Of a DNA stretch of 64,000 nt, positions 43,014 to 50,719 are shown piece after piece (within the stretch, counting starts at the first letter, position 1; every line of letters begins with the position of its first letter). Below the pieces are notes generated by a model, which saw nothing but the letters and a program-made list of their open reading frames with translations, was not told where the DNA came from and did not search any database. Origin of the DNA: Curtobacterium sp. MCBD17_013 (GTDB lineage: Bacteria; Actinomycetota; Actinomycetes; Actinomycetales; Microbacteriaceae); the NCBI RefSeq assembly GCF_003234565.1, contig NZ_QKTU01000002.1, positions 62,001-126,000 on the forward strand. Reading direction: 5' to 3'. The position numbers were made by a program, and so were the translations under genes.

Positions 43014-44390
43014 ATGGACCCGCTCATCCTCGGCATCTTCCAGAGCCTCAGCCCGAACGGCACCGTCGGGTCGGCGTGGCAGCACCCCGACGACCGCTCG
43101 GCCGACTTCACCGACCTCGACCACTGGATCCGTCTGGCACGGATGTTCGAGGAGGCACGGCTCGACCTCCTGTTCCTCGCCGACAGCTACGGGTTCCCGG
43201 CGCTCGACGGCGAACTCATCCCGGCCTCGGTCAAGGAGGGTCGTGGGATCCCGGGCGGCGATCCGATGCCGCTCGTGACCGCGCTTGCCGCGGCGACCGA
43301 GCGACTCGGGTTCATCCTCACGGCCTCCACCACGGTCGAACCACCCGCGGCGAACGCCCGCCGGTTCGCCACGCTCGACCACTTCACCAAGGGCCGGATC
43401 GGCTGGAACATCGTCACCGGGTCCTCGGGCGCGACCGCGGCGGACCTGATGGGCAAGGCCCTCGTGCCGCACGACGAGCGCTACGACATGGCGGACGACT
43501 ACCTGGCGCTCGACCTGGCGCTGTGGGAGGACTCGTGGGCCGACGACGCGCTGGTCCGGGACAAGGCGACGAACACGTACGCGGACCCGGCCGGGGTCCG
43601 GATGATCACGCACGACGGGCCGTACTTCCGCTCGCGCGGCATCCTCAACCTGCCGCCGTCGCCGCAGCGAACGCCGCTCCTCGTCCAGGCGGGGACATCG
43701 GGGCGCGGGATGCGGTTCGCCGGTGAGCACGCCGAAGCCGTGTTCGTTGCCGGCGGGGCACCGGAGCGGGTCGCACGGAACATCGCCGCGATCCGGCAGG
43801 CCGCGGTCGAGGCCGGCCGCTCCCCCAGCGCCGTCAAGGTCCTGGTCGGCGCGCTGTTCCTCGTCGGACCGACCGAGGAGGCGGCGCAGCGGACGCACCG
43901 GGAGATGCTCGCGATGTCGACCCCCGAGGGGGCCGCGGCGATCTTCGCCGGGAACACCGGTGTCGACCTCCTGGCGCTCGACCCGGACCAGCCTCTGGCG
44001 CAGCAGCGGACCGAGCTCGGGCTGTCGAACCTGCAGCGGTACCTCGGCCGTGACGGTCGCCCCGGCCCCACCGTGCGCGAGATCATCGAGGACTTCCGGG
44101 TGACGGGCATCAACGGCAGCGTCTTCGTCGGAACCGGCGCGAGCGTGGCGAACCAGGTCGAGGAGTTCGTGCGGACGACGGATGCGGACGGGTTCCTCAT
44201 CCAGCCCCACATGACACCGGGCACGTACGAGGACCTCATCGAGTACCTGCTGCCGGTGCTCCGTGCCCGCGGTCTCGCCCGGGACGAGTACGTCGGCGAC
44301 ACCCTGCGCGAGCGGTTCTTCGGGCCCGGACACCGGCGCCTCCCCGCCGAGCTGCGCCGGAACGCGGGTGCCGTGACGACGGTGTCCTGA
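43014..44390 (+). CDS. NtaA/DszA-family FMN-dependent monooxygenase
   Basis: A 458-residue bacterial-luciferase-like (LLM) flavoprotein of the NtaA/SnaA/DszA subfamily, which uses FMNH2 from a separate reductase. Typical blocks are LFLADSYGF, ILTASTTVEPPAANARRFATLD, the GRIGWNIVTG loop, and NLPPSPQRTPLLVQAGTSGRG. Relatives attack nitrilotriacetate, dibenzothiophene sulfone or other xenobiotics; the substrate here is unknown. No flavin reductase is adjacent. There is no strong Shine-Dalgarno before ATG 43014, and the leader holds the 24-bp repeats. Confidence 0.92.
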   Translation: MDPLILGIFQSLSPNGTVGSAWQHPDDRSADFTDLDHWIRLARMFEEARLDLLFLADSYGFPALDGELIPASVKEGRGIPGGDPMPLVTALAAATERLGFILTASTTVEPPAANARRFATLDHFTKGRIGWNIVTGSSGATAADLMGKALVPHDERYDMADDYLALDLALWEDSWADDALVRDKATNTYADPAGVRMITHDGPYFRSRGILNLPPSPQRTPLLVQAGTSGRGMRFAGEHAEAVFVAGGAPERVARNIAAIRQAAVEAGRSPSAVKVLVGALFLVGPTEEAAQRTHREMLAMSTPEGAAAIFAGNTGVDLLALDPDQPLAQQRTELGLSNLQRYLGRDGRPGPTVREIIEDFRVTGINGSVFVGTGASVANQVEEFVRTTDADGFLIQPHMTPGTYEDLIEYLLPVLRARGLARDEYVGDTLRERFFGPGHRRLPAELRRNAGAVTTVS

Positions 44391-44405
44391 CGCCGGGGAC
44401 CGCGC

Positions 44406-44411
44406 TACCAT
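44406..44411 (+). promoter_or_regulatory. -10 element (TACCAT) of a leaderless transcript
   Basis: Hexamer ending 6 nt before ATG 44418 with no Shine-Dalgarno between them. Confidence 0.55.
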
Positions 44412-44417
44412 CGCGCC

Positions 44418-44963
44418 ATGGACGACGTCGTGGTCGATGCGGTGGGACGCCCCGAGCCGCCGGTCGCGGCCGACGAGGCCGCGACACTCGTCGGGTTCCT
44501 CGAGTACCAGCGCGCGACCTTCGCGTGGAAGACGTCGGGCCTCGACGCCGCGGGTCTCACGACGAGCGTCGGCGTCTCGACCATGACGCTCGGGGGGATG
44601 CTGAAACACCTCGCGCTCGTCGAGGACGACTGGTTCGACCACGTCGTGCTCGGGCACCCCGACCGCGCTCCCTGGGACGCCGTCGACTGGGACGTCGACC
44701 CGGACTGGGAGTGGCGGACCGCCGCGGACGACGACCCCGACGCCCTCCGGTCGCTGTGGACCGAGGCGGTGGAGCGCGCTCGCGGCGCCGTCGCGACCGC
44801 GCTCGCGGACGGCGGACTCGACCGGGCGTCGGCCGTGGCGTGGCCGGACGGGCGACGGCCGAGCCTCCGCTGGGTGCTCTGCCACATGATCGAGGAGTAC
44901 GCCCGGCACAACGGGCACGCCGACCTGATCCGGGAGGCCGTGGACGGACTCGTCGGCGAGTGA
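44418..44963 (+). CDS. DinB/DUF664-family protein
   Basis: A 181-residue four-helix-bundle protein of the DinB superfamily. Metal-ligand histidines are seen in MLKHLALVEDDWF and in HMIEEYARHNGHADLIREAV, the standard DUF664 end. The superfamily includes mycothiol-dependent maleylpyruvate isomerases and bacillithiol transferases. A mycothiol-linked role is possible, since mshC is in this window, but nothing in the protein proves it. The start is set by the leaderless promoter. Confidence 0.88.
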   Translation: MDDVVVDAVGRPEPPVAADEAATLVGFLEYQRATFAWKTSGLDAAGLTTSVGVSTMTLGGMLKHLALVEDDWFDHVVLGHPDRAPWDAVDWDVDPDWEWRTAADDDPDALRSLWTEAVERARGAVATALADGGLDRASAVAWPDGRRPSLRWVLCHMIEEYARHNGHADLIREAVDGLVGE

Positions 44964-45028
44964 CGGGCGCGGGCGGAGAGCCGCCGCCAGCGCTTGCCGT
45001 CGCCCGCCGTGCTCGGCAGACTCAGGGC

Positions 45029-45424
45029 ATGACCGTTCGGTGGTACAGCGTCGTCGTGGACTGTCAGGACCTGCACGCGCAAGCGCGGTGGTGGGCGGAC
45101 ACGCTCGACTGGCGACTCGTGTACGAGGCCGACGACGAGGCGGTGATCGTGCCGCCCCACGCACTCGATCCCTCTCGTCTCGTGCCCCTGCACGAGCGGG
45201 GTCCGGGCCTCGTGTTCGTCCCGGTCCCCGAAGGCAAGACGGTGAAGAACCGACTCCACATCGACCTCGCGCCAGGACCGGAGGACGACCAGGCCACCGA
45301 CGTGCAGGCGTTGCTCGACCGCGGCGCGACCCGCGCGGACGTCGGTCAGGACGACGACGTCTCCTGGGTCGTCCTGCGCGACCCCGAGGGCAACGAGTTC
45401 TGCGTGCTCTCCCCGCGCGACTGA
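45029..45424 (+). CDS. VOC-superfamily (glyoxalase-like) protein
   Basis: A 131-residue protein with two beta-alpha-beta-beta-beta modules. VVDCQDLHAQARWWADTLDW opens the first, NRLHIDLAPG marks the second-module strand, and DPEGNEFCVL is the C-terminal signature of the glyoxalase/bleomycin-resistance group. Substrate unknown. A CAGACT hexamer 6 nt before ATG 45029 suggests a leaderless start. Its stop is 5 bp from the end of the convergent Nudix gene. Confidence 0.87.
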   Translation: MTVRWYSVVVDCQDLHAQARWWADTLDWRLVYEADDEAVIVPPHALDPSRLVPLHERGPGLVFVPVPEGKTVKNRLHIDLAPGPEDDQATDVQALLDRGATRADVGQDDDVSWVVLRDPEGNEFCVLSPRD

Positions 45425-45429
45425 CCGCG

Positions 45430-45879
45430 TCAGGCGAAGCGGCGCACGAGTGCGGGCAGCTCCGGCGGTTCGAACGGCTCCGTCGTCGCCGCCAGCTCGT
45501 CGGCCGTCCACCAGCGCGCGTCGAGGATGTCGACGCGCTCCTCGTCGGTCCACTCCGCGTTCGACAGGGTGAACCCGGTGGTCCTCACGATGTAGAACTC
45601 CGAGTGGCCGCGGTCGTGGTCGGCCTCGTCGAAGTCCACCGCGAAGTCCCACGACCAGACGGACTCCCCCGGGTCCTCGATGACGATGCCGGTCTCCTCG
45701 CGGAGTTCCCGGATCGCGGCGTCGCGGTACGACTCCCCCGGGTCGACACCGCCGCCCGGGGTGATCCAGCGGTGGAACCCGTCGCTCGACGGGGCGCGCG
45801 TGTCCATGAGGAACACGCGGCAGTCGGCGTCGAGCAGCAGGATCCGGGAGGTGCGGCGCAGGCCCGGCAGCGCGGTCAC
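45430..45879 (-). CDS. Nudix hydrolase
   Basis: A 149-residue protein with a canonical Nudix box: GGVDPGESYRDAAIRELREE then TGI fits G-x5-E-x7-REUxEExGU. RWITPGGG precedes it, as in MutT/ADP-ribose-type enzymes. The substrate cannot be told from sequence. It starts at GTG 45879, 12 bp after the stop of the SDR gene on the same strand, so the two are probably one operon. Confidence 0.9.
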   Translation of the reverse strand: MTALPGLRRTSRILLLDADCRVFLMDTRAPSSDGFHRWITPGGGVDPGESYRDAAIRELREETGIVIEDPGESVWSWDFAVDFDEADHDRGHSEFYIVRTTGFTLSNAEWTDEERVDILDARWWTADELAATTEPFEPPELPALVRRFA

Positions 45880-45891
45880 GACCGCGGTCCG

Positions 45892-46662
45892 CTAGGAAGC
45901 CGAGCCGACGAACTCGGACACGTCGCCGACGAGCTTCGTGTGATCGGCCGGGATGGGCTCGACCGCGGCGAGGGCGACCTCGGCCGCGAACTCGGCGACG
46001 TTGTAGAGCTTGCCGACGGACTCGCGACGCCCGCTGATCGCACCCGGGTTGATGCGCTCGAGCAGGGTCGCCGTGATCGTGCCCTCGATCATGTCGCCGG
46101 AGACGACCACGAACTCGATCCCGGCGGCGTCGAGCTGCGGGATGAGGTCACGGAGCGCGAGCTCCCCGGCCCGCTTGCTCTTGGCGACCGGCACGTACTC
46201 GGGCAGGGTCTCGGCGGTCTCGACGAAGTGCGCCTGGTGGCTCGTGACGAACACGACGCGCGACCCCGCCGGCATGAGCGGCACGGCCGTCGTGAGGACG
46301 TCGACCTGGGCGTCGCGGTTGAGGCGCAGCGCGTAGTCGTCGCCCATGCCGGCCTCCATGCCGCCGGAGGCGTTGAGCACGAGCAGGTCGAGCCCGCCGA
46401 AGCGCTCGGCGATCGTGTCGAACATCGCCTGCACGGAGTCGTGGTCCGTGAGGTCGGCGCCGATGGCGATGGCCTCGCCGCCCGCGGCGGTGATGCGCTC
46501 CGCGATCTGGTCGGCGCGCTTGGCCTTGTTCCGGTAGTTCACGACCACACGGGCGCCCGCTTCCGCCAGGTAACCGAGGGTGTCCGCCCCGATCCCCCGG
46601 GACGACCCGGTGACGAGGGCGCGGGTACCGGCGAGTCGACCGGCGGCCAGGGGGTTGCTCAC
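45892..46662 (-). CDS. SDR-family oxidoreductase with atypical active site
   Basis: A 256-residue Rossmann protein. TRALVTGSSRGIGADTLGYL is the cofactor loop and LLVLNASGG stands where NNAG is usual. The catalytic region reads PEYVPVAKSKRAGE: aligned on the SK of YxxSK, the catalytic tyrosine position is Val, and a Tyr occurs three residues earlier. GTG 46662 follows GAGGAGA and trims about 33 non-homologous residues from the longest frame. It lies upstream of the Nudix gene in the same direction. Confidence 0.88.
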   Translation of the reverse strand: MSNPLAAGRLAGTRALVTGSSRGIGADTLGYLAEAGARVVVNYRNKAKRADQIAERITAAGGEAIAIGADLTDHDSVQAMFDTIAERFGGLDLLVLNASGGMEAGMGDDYALRLNRDAQVDVLTTAVPLMPAGSRVVFVTSHQAHFVETAETLPEYVPVAKSKRAGELALRDLIPQLDAAGIEFVVVSGDMIEGTITATLLERINPGAISGRRESVGKLYNVAEFAAEVALAAVEPIPADHTKLVGDVSEFVGSAS

Positions 46663-46846
46663 GTGTGGTGTCTCCTCGGATACGGGCCCGCGCCGCCGTC
46701 GGTTGGACCGCGCGTGACCGGGTCCGAGCCTAGCAACGCGGGCCTCCCGTCCCGCTGTCACCCCGCGCTGCTAGCGTGAGCGGCACCTGGATCGGACGGT
46801 GCGACGCACGCGCCGTCGGAACGCGACCCGAGGGAGGGCAGATCGC

Positions 46847-47329
46847 GTGGACGGTGTCATGTGGACCTGGGTGGTCGTGTGGATCGCCCTCGTCCTCGTG
46901 TTCCTCGTGGTCGAGGTCTTCACGCTCGACTTCGTGTTCGTGATGCTCGCAGCAGGGTCGGCCGGCGGCCTCGTCGCCTCGCTGCTCGGACTCCAGTGGT
47001 GGGCCGCCGTGCTCATCGCGGCGGCGCTGTCCCTCCTGCTCATCGCCCTCGTCCGGCCGCGCGTCATCCACGCGCTGGGTCGGGGTGCCGATCCGCACCG
47101 CACGAACGTCGACGCACTCACCGGGATGCCGGGCGAGGTCGTCGTCGCGTTCACGGCCTCCGCCCCCGGCCAGGTCCGTCTGGCGAACGGCGAGACCTGG
47201 AGCGCGCGCATCGCCGCCGACACCGGCGCCGCGGTCCCGGTTCGCCCGCCCCTCGGCACGCCGGTCGTCGTGACCGGCGTCGAGGGCTCCACGGCGGTCG
47301 TCCGCCTCACCGAAAGGACAACACCATGA
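46847..47329 (+). CDS. NfeD-family membrane protein
   Basis: A 160-residue short NfeD protein. Two or three N-terminal helices (WTWVVVWIALVLVFLVVEV onward) are followed by a cytoplasmic OB-fold of about 70 residues beginning near VDALTGMPGEVVVAF. NfeD partners with SPFH/stomatin proteins in membrane microdomains. GTG 46847 has AGGGAGGG 8 nt upstream. The stop overlaps the SPFH start as ATGA, which supports a functional pair. Confidence 0.9.
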   Translation: MDGVMWTWVVVWIALVLVFLVVEVFTLDFVFVMLAAGSAGGLVASLLGLQWWAAVLIAAALSLLLIALVRPRVIHALGRGADPHRTNVDALTGMPGEVVVAFTASAPGQVRLANGETWSARIAADTGAAVPVRPPLGTPVVVTGVEGSTAVVRLTERTTP

Positions 47330-48534
47330 CCGTCTCCACCGGGACGATCCTGCTCATCGCGCTCATCGTGGTGGTGGTCATCTTCGTGATCGTCGTGCTC
47401 AGCAGGGCGATCCGGATCATCCCCCAGGCGCGGGCCGGCGTCGTGGAACGGCTCGGCCGCTACCACAAGACGCTCACACCGGGTCTCAACCTGCTCGTGC
47501 CCTTCATCGACCGACTCCGCCCGCTGCTCGACATGCGCGAGCAGGTGGTCTCGTTCCCGCCGCAGCCCGTCATCACCGAGGACAACCTCGTCGTGTCGAT
47601 CGACACGGTCGTGTACTTCCAGGTGACCGACGCCCGGGCCGCGACGTACGAGATCGCGAACTACCTCGGCGCGGTCGAGCAGCTGACGACCACGACCCTC
47701 CGCAACGTCGTCGGCGGCCTCAACCTCGAGCAGGCGCTCACCAGCCGTGACAACATCAACGGTCAGCTCCGCATCGTCCTCGACGAAGCCACGGGCAAGT
47801 GGGGCATCCGCGTCGGTCGGGTCGAGCTCAAGGCGATCGATCCGCCCGCGTCGATCCAGGACTCCATGGAGCAGCAGATGCGTGCCGAACGGAGCCGTCG
47901 TGCCGCCATCCTGCAGGCCGAGGGGACGAAGCAGTCCCAGATCCTCGAGGCCGAGGGCCAGCGGCAGTCCGCCATCCTCCGTGCCGAGGGCGAAGCGAAG
48001 GCCCGTGTGCTCGAGGCCGAGGGCGAGGCCCAGGCGATCGCGACGGTGTTCGGCGCCATCCACGCGGGCGACCCGGACGACAAGCTGCTGTCGTACCAGT
48101 ACCTGCAGACCCTCCCGAAGCTCGCCGAGGGCAGCGCCAACAAGCTCTGGATGATCCCGAGCGAGTTCACCGAGGCACTGCAGGGCATCGCGCGCGGCTT
48201 CGGGGCGGGTCCGCTCGGAGGCGGCGGCCGACCGGACGTCGGGAGCGCGGGCAGCGGCGACGCCGGCCAGGACGCCCGCAACCAGGACTCCGGGAGCGCT
48301 CCGGTCCGCCCCGCAGGCGGAACCGAGGCCGGCGGGTCGGCCCCTCCTGCCCTCATGGACCGCATCTCGGCCCTCGCCGCGGCGAGTCTCGCCGACACGA
48401 CGCCCTCCTCGTCGACGCCCGGAGCGGCGCTCGACGCAGCGGACGCGGCGCTCGACGCCCGACTGGCGGAGTCGGATCGGAGTGTCGACGAGCACCTCGG
48501 CGCGAGCGACGGGAGCTCGCGGCAGCACGACTGA
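47326..48534 (+). CDS. SPFH/Band 7 (stomatin-like) membrane protein
   Basis: A 402-residue protein: an N-terminal membrane helix (TILLIALIVVVVIFVIVVL), then an SPFH domain with RIIPQARAGVVERLGRYHKT, LLDMREQVVSFPPQPVIT and SIDTVVYFQVTDA. A charged helix rich in AEGEAKA-type repeats follows (about 200-245), and then a long Gly/Ser/Ala-rich tail from about 300. It belongs to the QmcA/stomatin group that forms ring assemblies with NfeD. ATG 47326 overlaps the NfeD stop. Confidence 0.94.
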   Translation: MTVSTGTILLIALIVVVVIFVIVVLSRAIRIIPQARAGVVERLGRYHKTLTPGLNLLVPFIDRLRPLLDMREQVVSFPPQPVITEDNLVVSIDTVVYFQVTDARAATYEIANYLGAVEQLTTTTLRNVVGGLNLEQALTSRDNINGQLRIVLDEATGKWGIRVGRVELKAIDPPASIQDSMEQQMRAERSRRAAILQAEGTKQSQILEAEGQRQSAILRAEGEAKARVLEAEGEAQAIATVFGAIHAGDPDDKLLSYQYLQTLPKLAEGSANKLWMIPSEFTEALQGIARGFGAGPLGGGGRPDVGSAGSGDAGQDARNQDSGSAPVRPAGGTEAGGSAPPALMDRISALAAASLADTTPSSSTPGAALDAADAALDARLAESDRSVDEHLGASDGSSRQHD

Positions 48535-48577
48535 CGGGCGCGCGGGGACTGGGAAGCCTCTGTGAAAGGCGAACATC

Positions 48578-48604
48578 GGAAACACCCGGGCGGGTAGCGC
48601 GGTT
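48578..48604 (+). promoter_or_regulatory. Putative ECF-sigma (SigR/SigH-type) promoter of rbpA
   Basis: GGAAA at 48578-48582 and GTT at 48602-48604 are 19 nt apart. SigR of Streptomyces and SigH of Mycobacterium recognise GGAA(T/C)-N18-20-GTT. In Streptomyces coelicolor rbpA is a SigR target. No TANNNT hexamer is evident in this gap. Confidence 0.5.
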
Positions 48605-48638
48605 CCCATACACGGAAGCGATGCGGAAGGAGCGAACC

Positions 48639-49004
48639 ATGGCTGATCGCAGTCTCCGGGGCATGCGACTCGGGAGCCAGAGTCTCCAGAGCGAAGAGGG
48701 CGTCGAGTTCTCCGAGCGCAGGCGAGCCGTCTACCAGACCGACAAGGGCACGACGTTCGAGGTCGTCTTCGCCGCCGAGGCGGAGATCCCCGACACGTGG
48801 CAGTCCCCCAGGAGCGGGCAGGAGGGTCGTCTCCTCGGTGATGACGGCGCTCCCGTCCCGATCGAGGAACACGACACGAAAGCGCCGCGCACCCACTGGG
48901 ACATGCTGCTCGAGCGGCGGTCCCGCGAGGAGCTCGAAGAGCTCCTGCAGGAGCGCCTGACCTACCTGCGCGCCCGACGTGGCGAACAGAAGATCGGCGC
49001 CTGA
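48639..49004 (+). CDS. rbpA: RNA polymerase-binding protein RbpA
   Basis: A 121-residue actinobacteria-specific protein that binds RNA polymerase and group 1/2 sigma factors and stabilises open complexes. The core domain has YQTDKGTTFEVVFAAEAEIP, the basic linker comes around residues 80-88 (DTKAPRTHWDML), and the sigma-interaction domain is the C-terminal helix RRSREELEELLQERL. The zinc cysteines of mycobacterial RbpA are absent, as in several other actinobacteria. GGAAGGAG precedes ATG 48639. Confidence 0.95.
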   Translation: MADRSLRGMRLGSQSLQSEEGVEFSERRRAVYQTDKGTTFEVVFAAEAEIPDTWQSPRSGQEGRLLGDDGAPVPIEEHDTKAPRTHWDMLLERRSREELEELLQERLTYLRARRGEQKIGA

Positions 49005-49025
49005 CACCGTCGGCGCCTGCGGACC

Positions 49026-49060
49026 GGGAGGGCCGTCCTCATCACGAGGGCGGCCCTCCC
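49026..49060. terminator. Bidirectional terminator between rbpA and lnt
   Basis: GGGAGGGCCGTCCTC and GAGGGCGGCCCTCCC form a 15-bp stem (one G-U pair) around ATCAC between convergent genes. It ends the long reverse operon as well as rbpA. Confidence 0.88.
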
Positions 49061-49061
49061 G

Positions 49062-50708
49062 TCATGTGCGGCGCCGACGCCACGGCGCCGCGCCGAGCAG
49101 GACGAGCACGCCACCGATGACGACGACGGTCGTCAGACCGGTGCCGATGACGGTCGCCGGCGTGGTGCTCGTCCCCAGCGGCACGTCGGTCACCATCGAC
49201 GTGGCCGTGTAGGCCGGAACCGAGTCGATGGTGCGTCCGGACGGATCGACGACCGCGCTCGCCCCGACGGTCGAGATGTTCACGAGCGAGCGCCCCGTCT
49301 CGATCGCACGCATCCGGGCGATCGCGAGCTGCTGCAGGTTCTCGTCGGTGCCGTCGAAGTCGGCGTTGTTCGTCTGGGCGAGGATGAGCTGCGCATGGGC
49401 GGCCGTCATCTCGTCGGTCAGGCGGTCGTCGACGATGTCGAAGCAGATCGCGAGCCCGACGCGCACGCCCGCGACGCTGACGGTGTTCGGCTTCGTCCCC
49501 GGCGTGTAGTCACGGCCGATCAGCCCGATCAGGGACGGCGCGAGCTTGCTGTAGAACCAGCGGTCGGGCACGTACTCACCGAAGGGCACCGGATGGGCCT
49601 TGTCGTAGGAGCCCAGCCAGCCCTTGCCGGCCTGCCAGACGAAGGACGTGTTGTGGTACTGGCCACGGGCGTTCTCGGTGATCGCACCGGCGACGATCGG
49701 CGCGTGCGTGGCGGTGCTCAGGGCGTCGAGGGCCGCCGCCACCCCGGGCGAGCGCCGAGGGTCGAACTCGGCCGACGCCTCCGGCCACACCACCATGTCG
49801 ACTCCCTTGGCCGACGTGTCCGTCGCGTCGAGCTGGGACGACAGGACCTCGCCGGGCTGGGCGCCGTCGAAGTACCCCGCCGGACCGTCGCCCTGGACGC
49901 TCTCGACGCGGACCATGCCCGATGTCGTCGCGGGCCACGCCGGCACCGCGAGGACGACCACCACGACGCCGACCGCGAGCACGGCCCGGACGAACGGCCG
50001 CACACCGACCTCGACCGCGAGGGCGACGAGTGCCGCCACCATGAACACGAGCACGAACGTCAGTCCGAGCACCCCGAGCCAAGCGACGAGCGGTGCGAAG
50101 GGACTCTGTGACTGGCTCAGGGCGACGCGACCCCAGGAGAAGCCGTTGTACGGGTAGTTCCCGCCGAGCCACTCGCGGCCCGTCCAGAGCGCCGCGACGA
50201 CCGCAGGCGTGAGGAGGACTCGACCGAGGACGGTCGGAACCGCCCGCGGCACCCACCGGTACGCGAGCGCCATGGCCGCTCCCCCGAGCGCCGGGAACAG
50301 CGCCTCGAACAGCGCGAGCGCGAGCCAGGGCACCGGGCCGAGGTACTTCGCCGCCCAGTCCACGTCGACCAGGAAGAACGCGGCGCCGAAGACGTAGCCG
50401 AGCCCGAACGCCACCCAGAACCGCTGTCCTCGGACCGCGAGGAGCATCACCGCGACGGCGGGGAACGCCAGCACCCAGACGCCCGCCCCGGGGAACGCGA
50501 GGTCGAGGACGAGTCCGCCGAGCGCTGCCAGCGGGTACGCGACGGAGCGCGGGAGGACACCGACCGCGCCCGCGTCGTGACCGGGGCCGTGCCTCCAGAC
50601 CGGCAGGGGGTGCCGGGGACGGCGCCGCCGCGGTGTCGGACGGGGCGACTGCACGGCCTCCGCGCCGACGGCGGGCAGGCGCGTCGGACGGTCCTCGGTC
50701 GTCGTCAT
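49062..50708 (-). CDS. lnt: Apolipoprotein N-acyltransferase
   Basis: A 548-residue membrane enzyme that adds the third acyl chain to lipoproteins. A basic N-terminal tail precedes about six helices. The extracytoplasmic nitrilase-like domain carries the Glu-Lys-Cys triad in VVWPEASAEF, SYDKAHPVPFGEYVP and GLAICFDIVDD. A final helix ends in WRRRRT. ATG 50708 is 11 bp after the helY stop. It is the last gene of the reverse operon and sits 98 bp or less from the rbpA convergence. Confidence 0.94.
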   Translation of the reverse strand: MTTTEDRPTRLPAVGAEAVQSPRPTPRRRRPRHPLPVWRHGPGHDAGAVGVLPRSVAYPLAALGGLVLDLAFPGAGVWVLAFPAVAVMLLAVRGQRFWVAFGLGYVFGAAFFLVDVDWAAKYLGPVPWLALALFEALFPALGGAAMALAYRWVPRAVPTVLGRVLLTPAVVAALWTGREWLGGNYPYNGFSWGRVALSQSQSPFAPLVAWLGVLGLTFVLVFMVAALVALAVEVGVRPFVRAVLAVGVVVVVLAVPAWPATTSGMVRVESVQGDGPAGYFDGAQPGEVLSSQLDATDTSAKGVDMVVWPEASAEFDPRRSPGVAAALDALSTATHAPIVAGAITENARGQYHNTSFVWQAGKGWLGSYDKAHPVPFGEYVPDRWFYSKLAPSLIGLIGRDYTPGTKPNTVSVAGVRVGLAICFDIVDDRLTDEMTAAHAQLILAQTNNADFDGTDENLQQLAIARMRAIETGRSLVNISTVGASAVVDPSGRTIDSVPAYTATSMVTDVPLGTSTTPATVIGTGLTTVVVIGGVLVLLGAAPWRRRRT

Positions 50709-50719
50709 GGGATCGTCCC

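Noticed and set aside
42826..43278. Forward frame with VSGRQHPR repeats
   Set aside because: It runs into the monooxygenase gene in a different frame. No start or ribosome site supports it.
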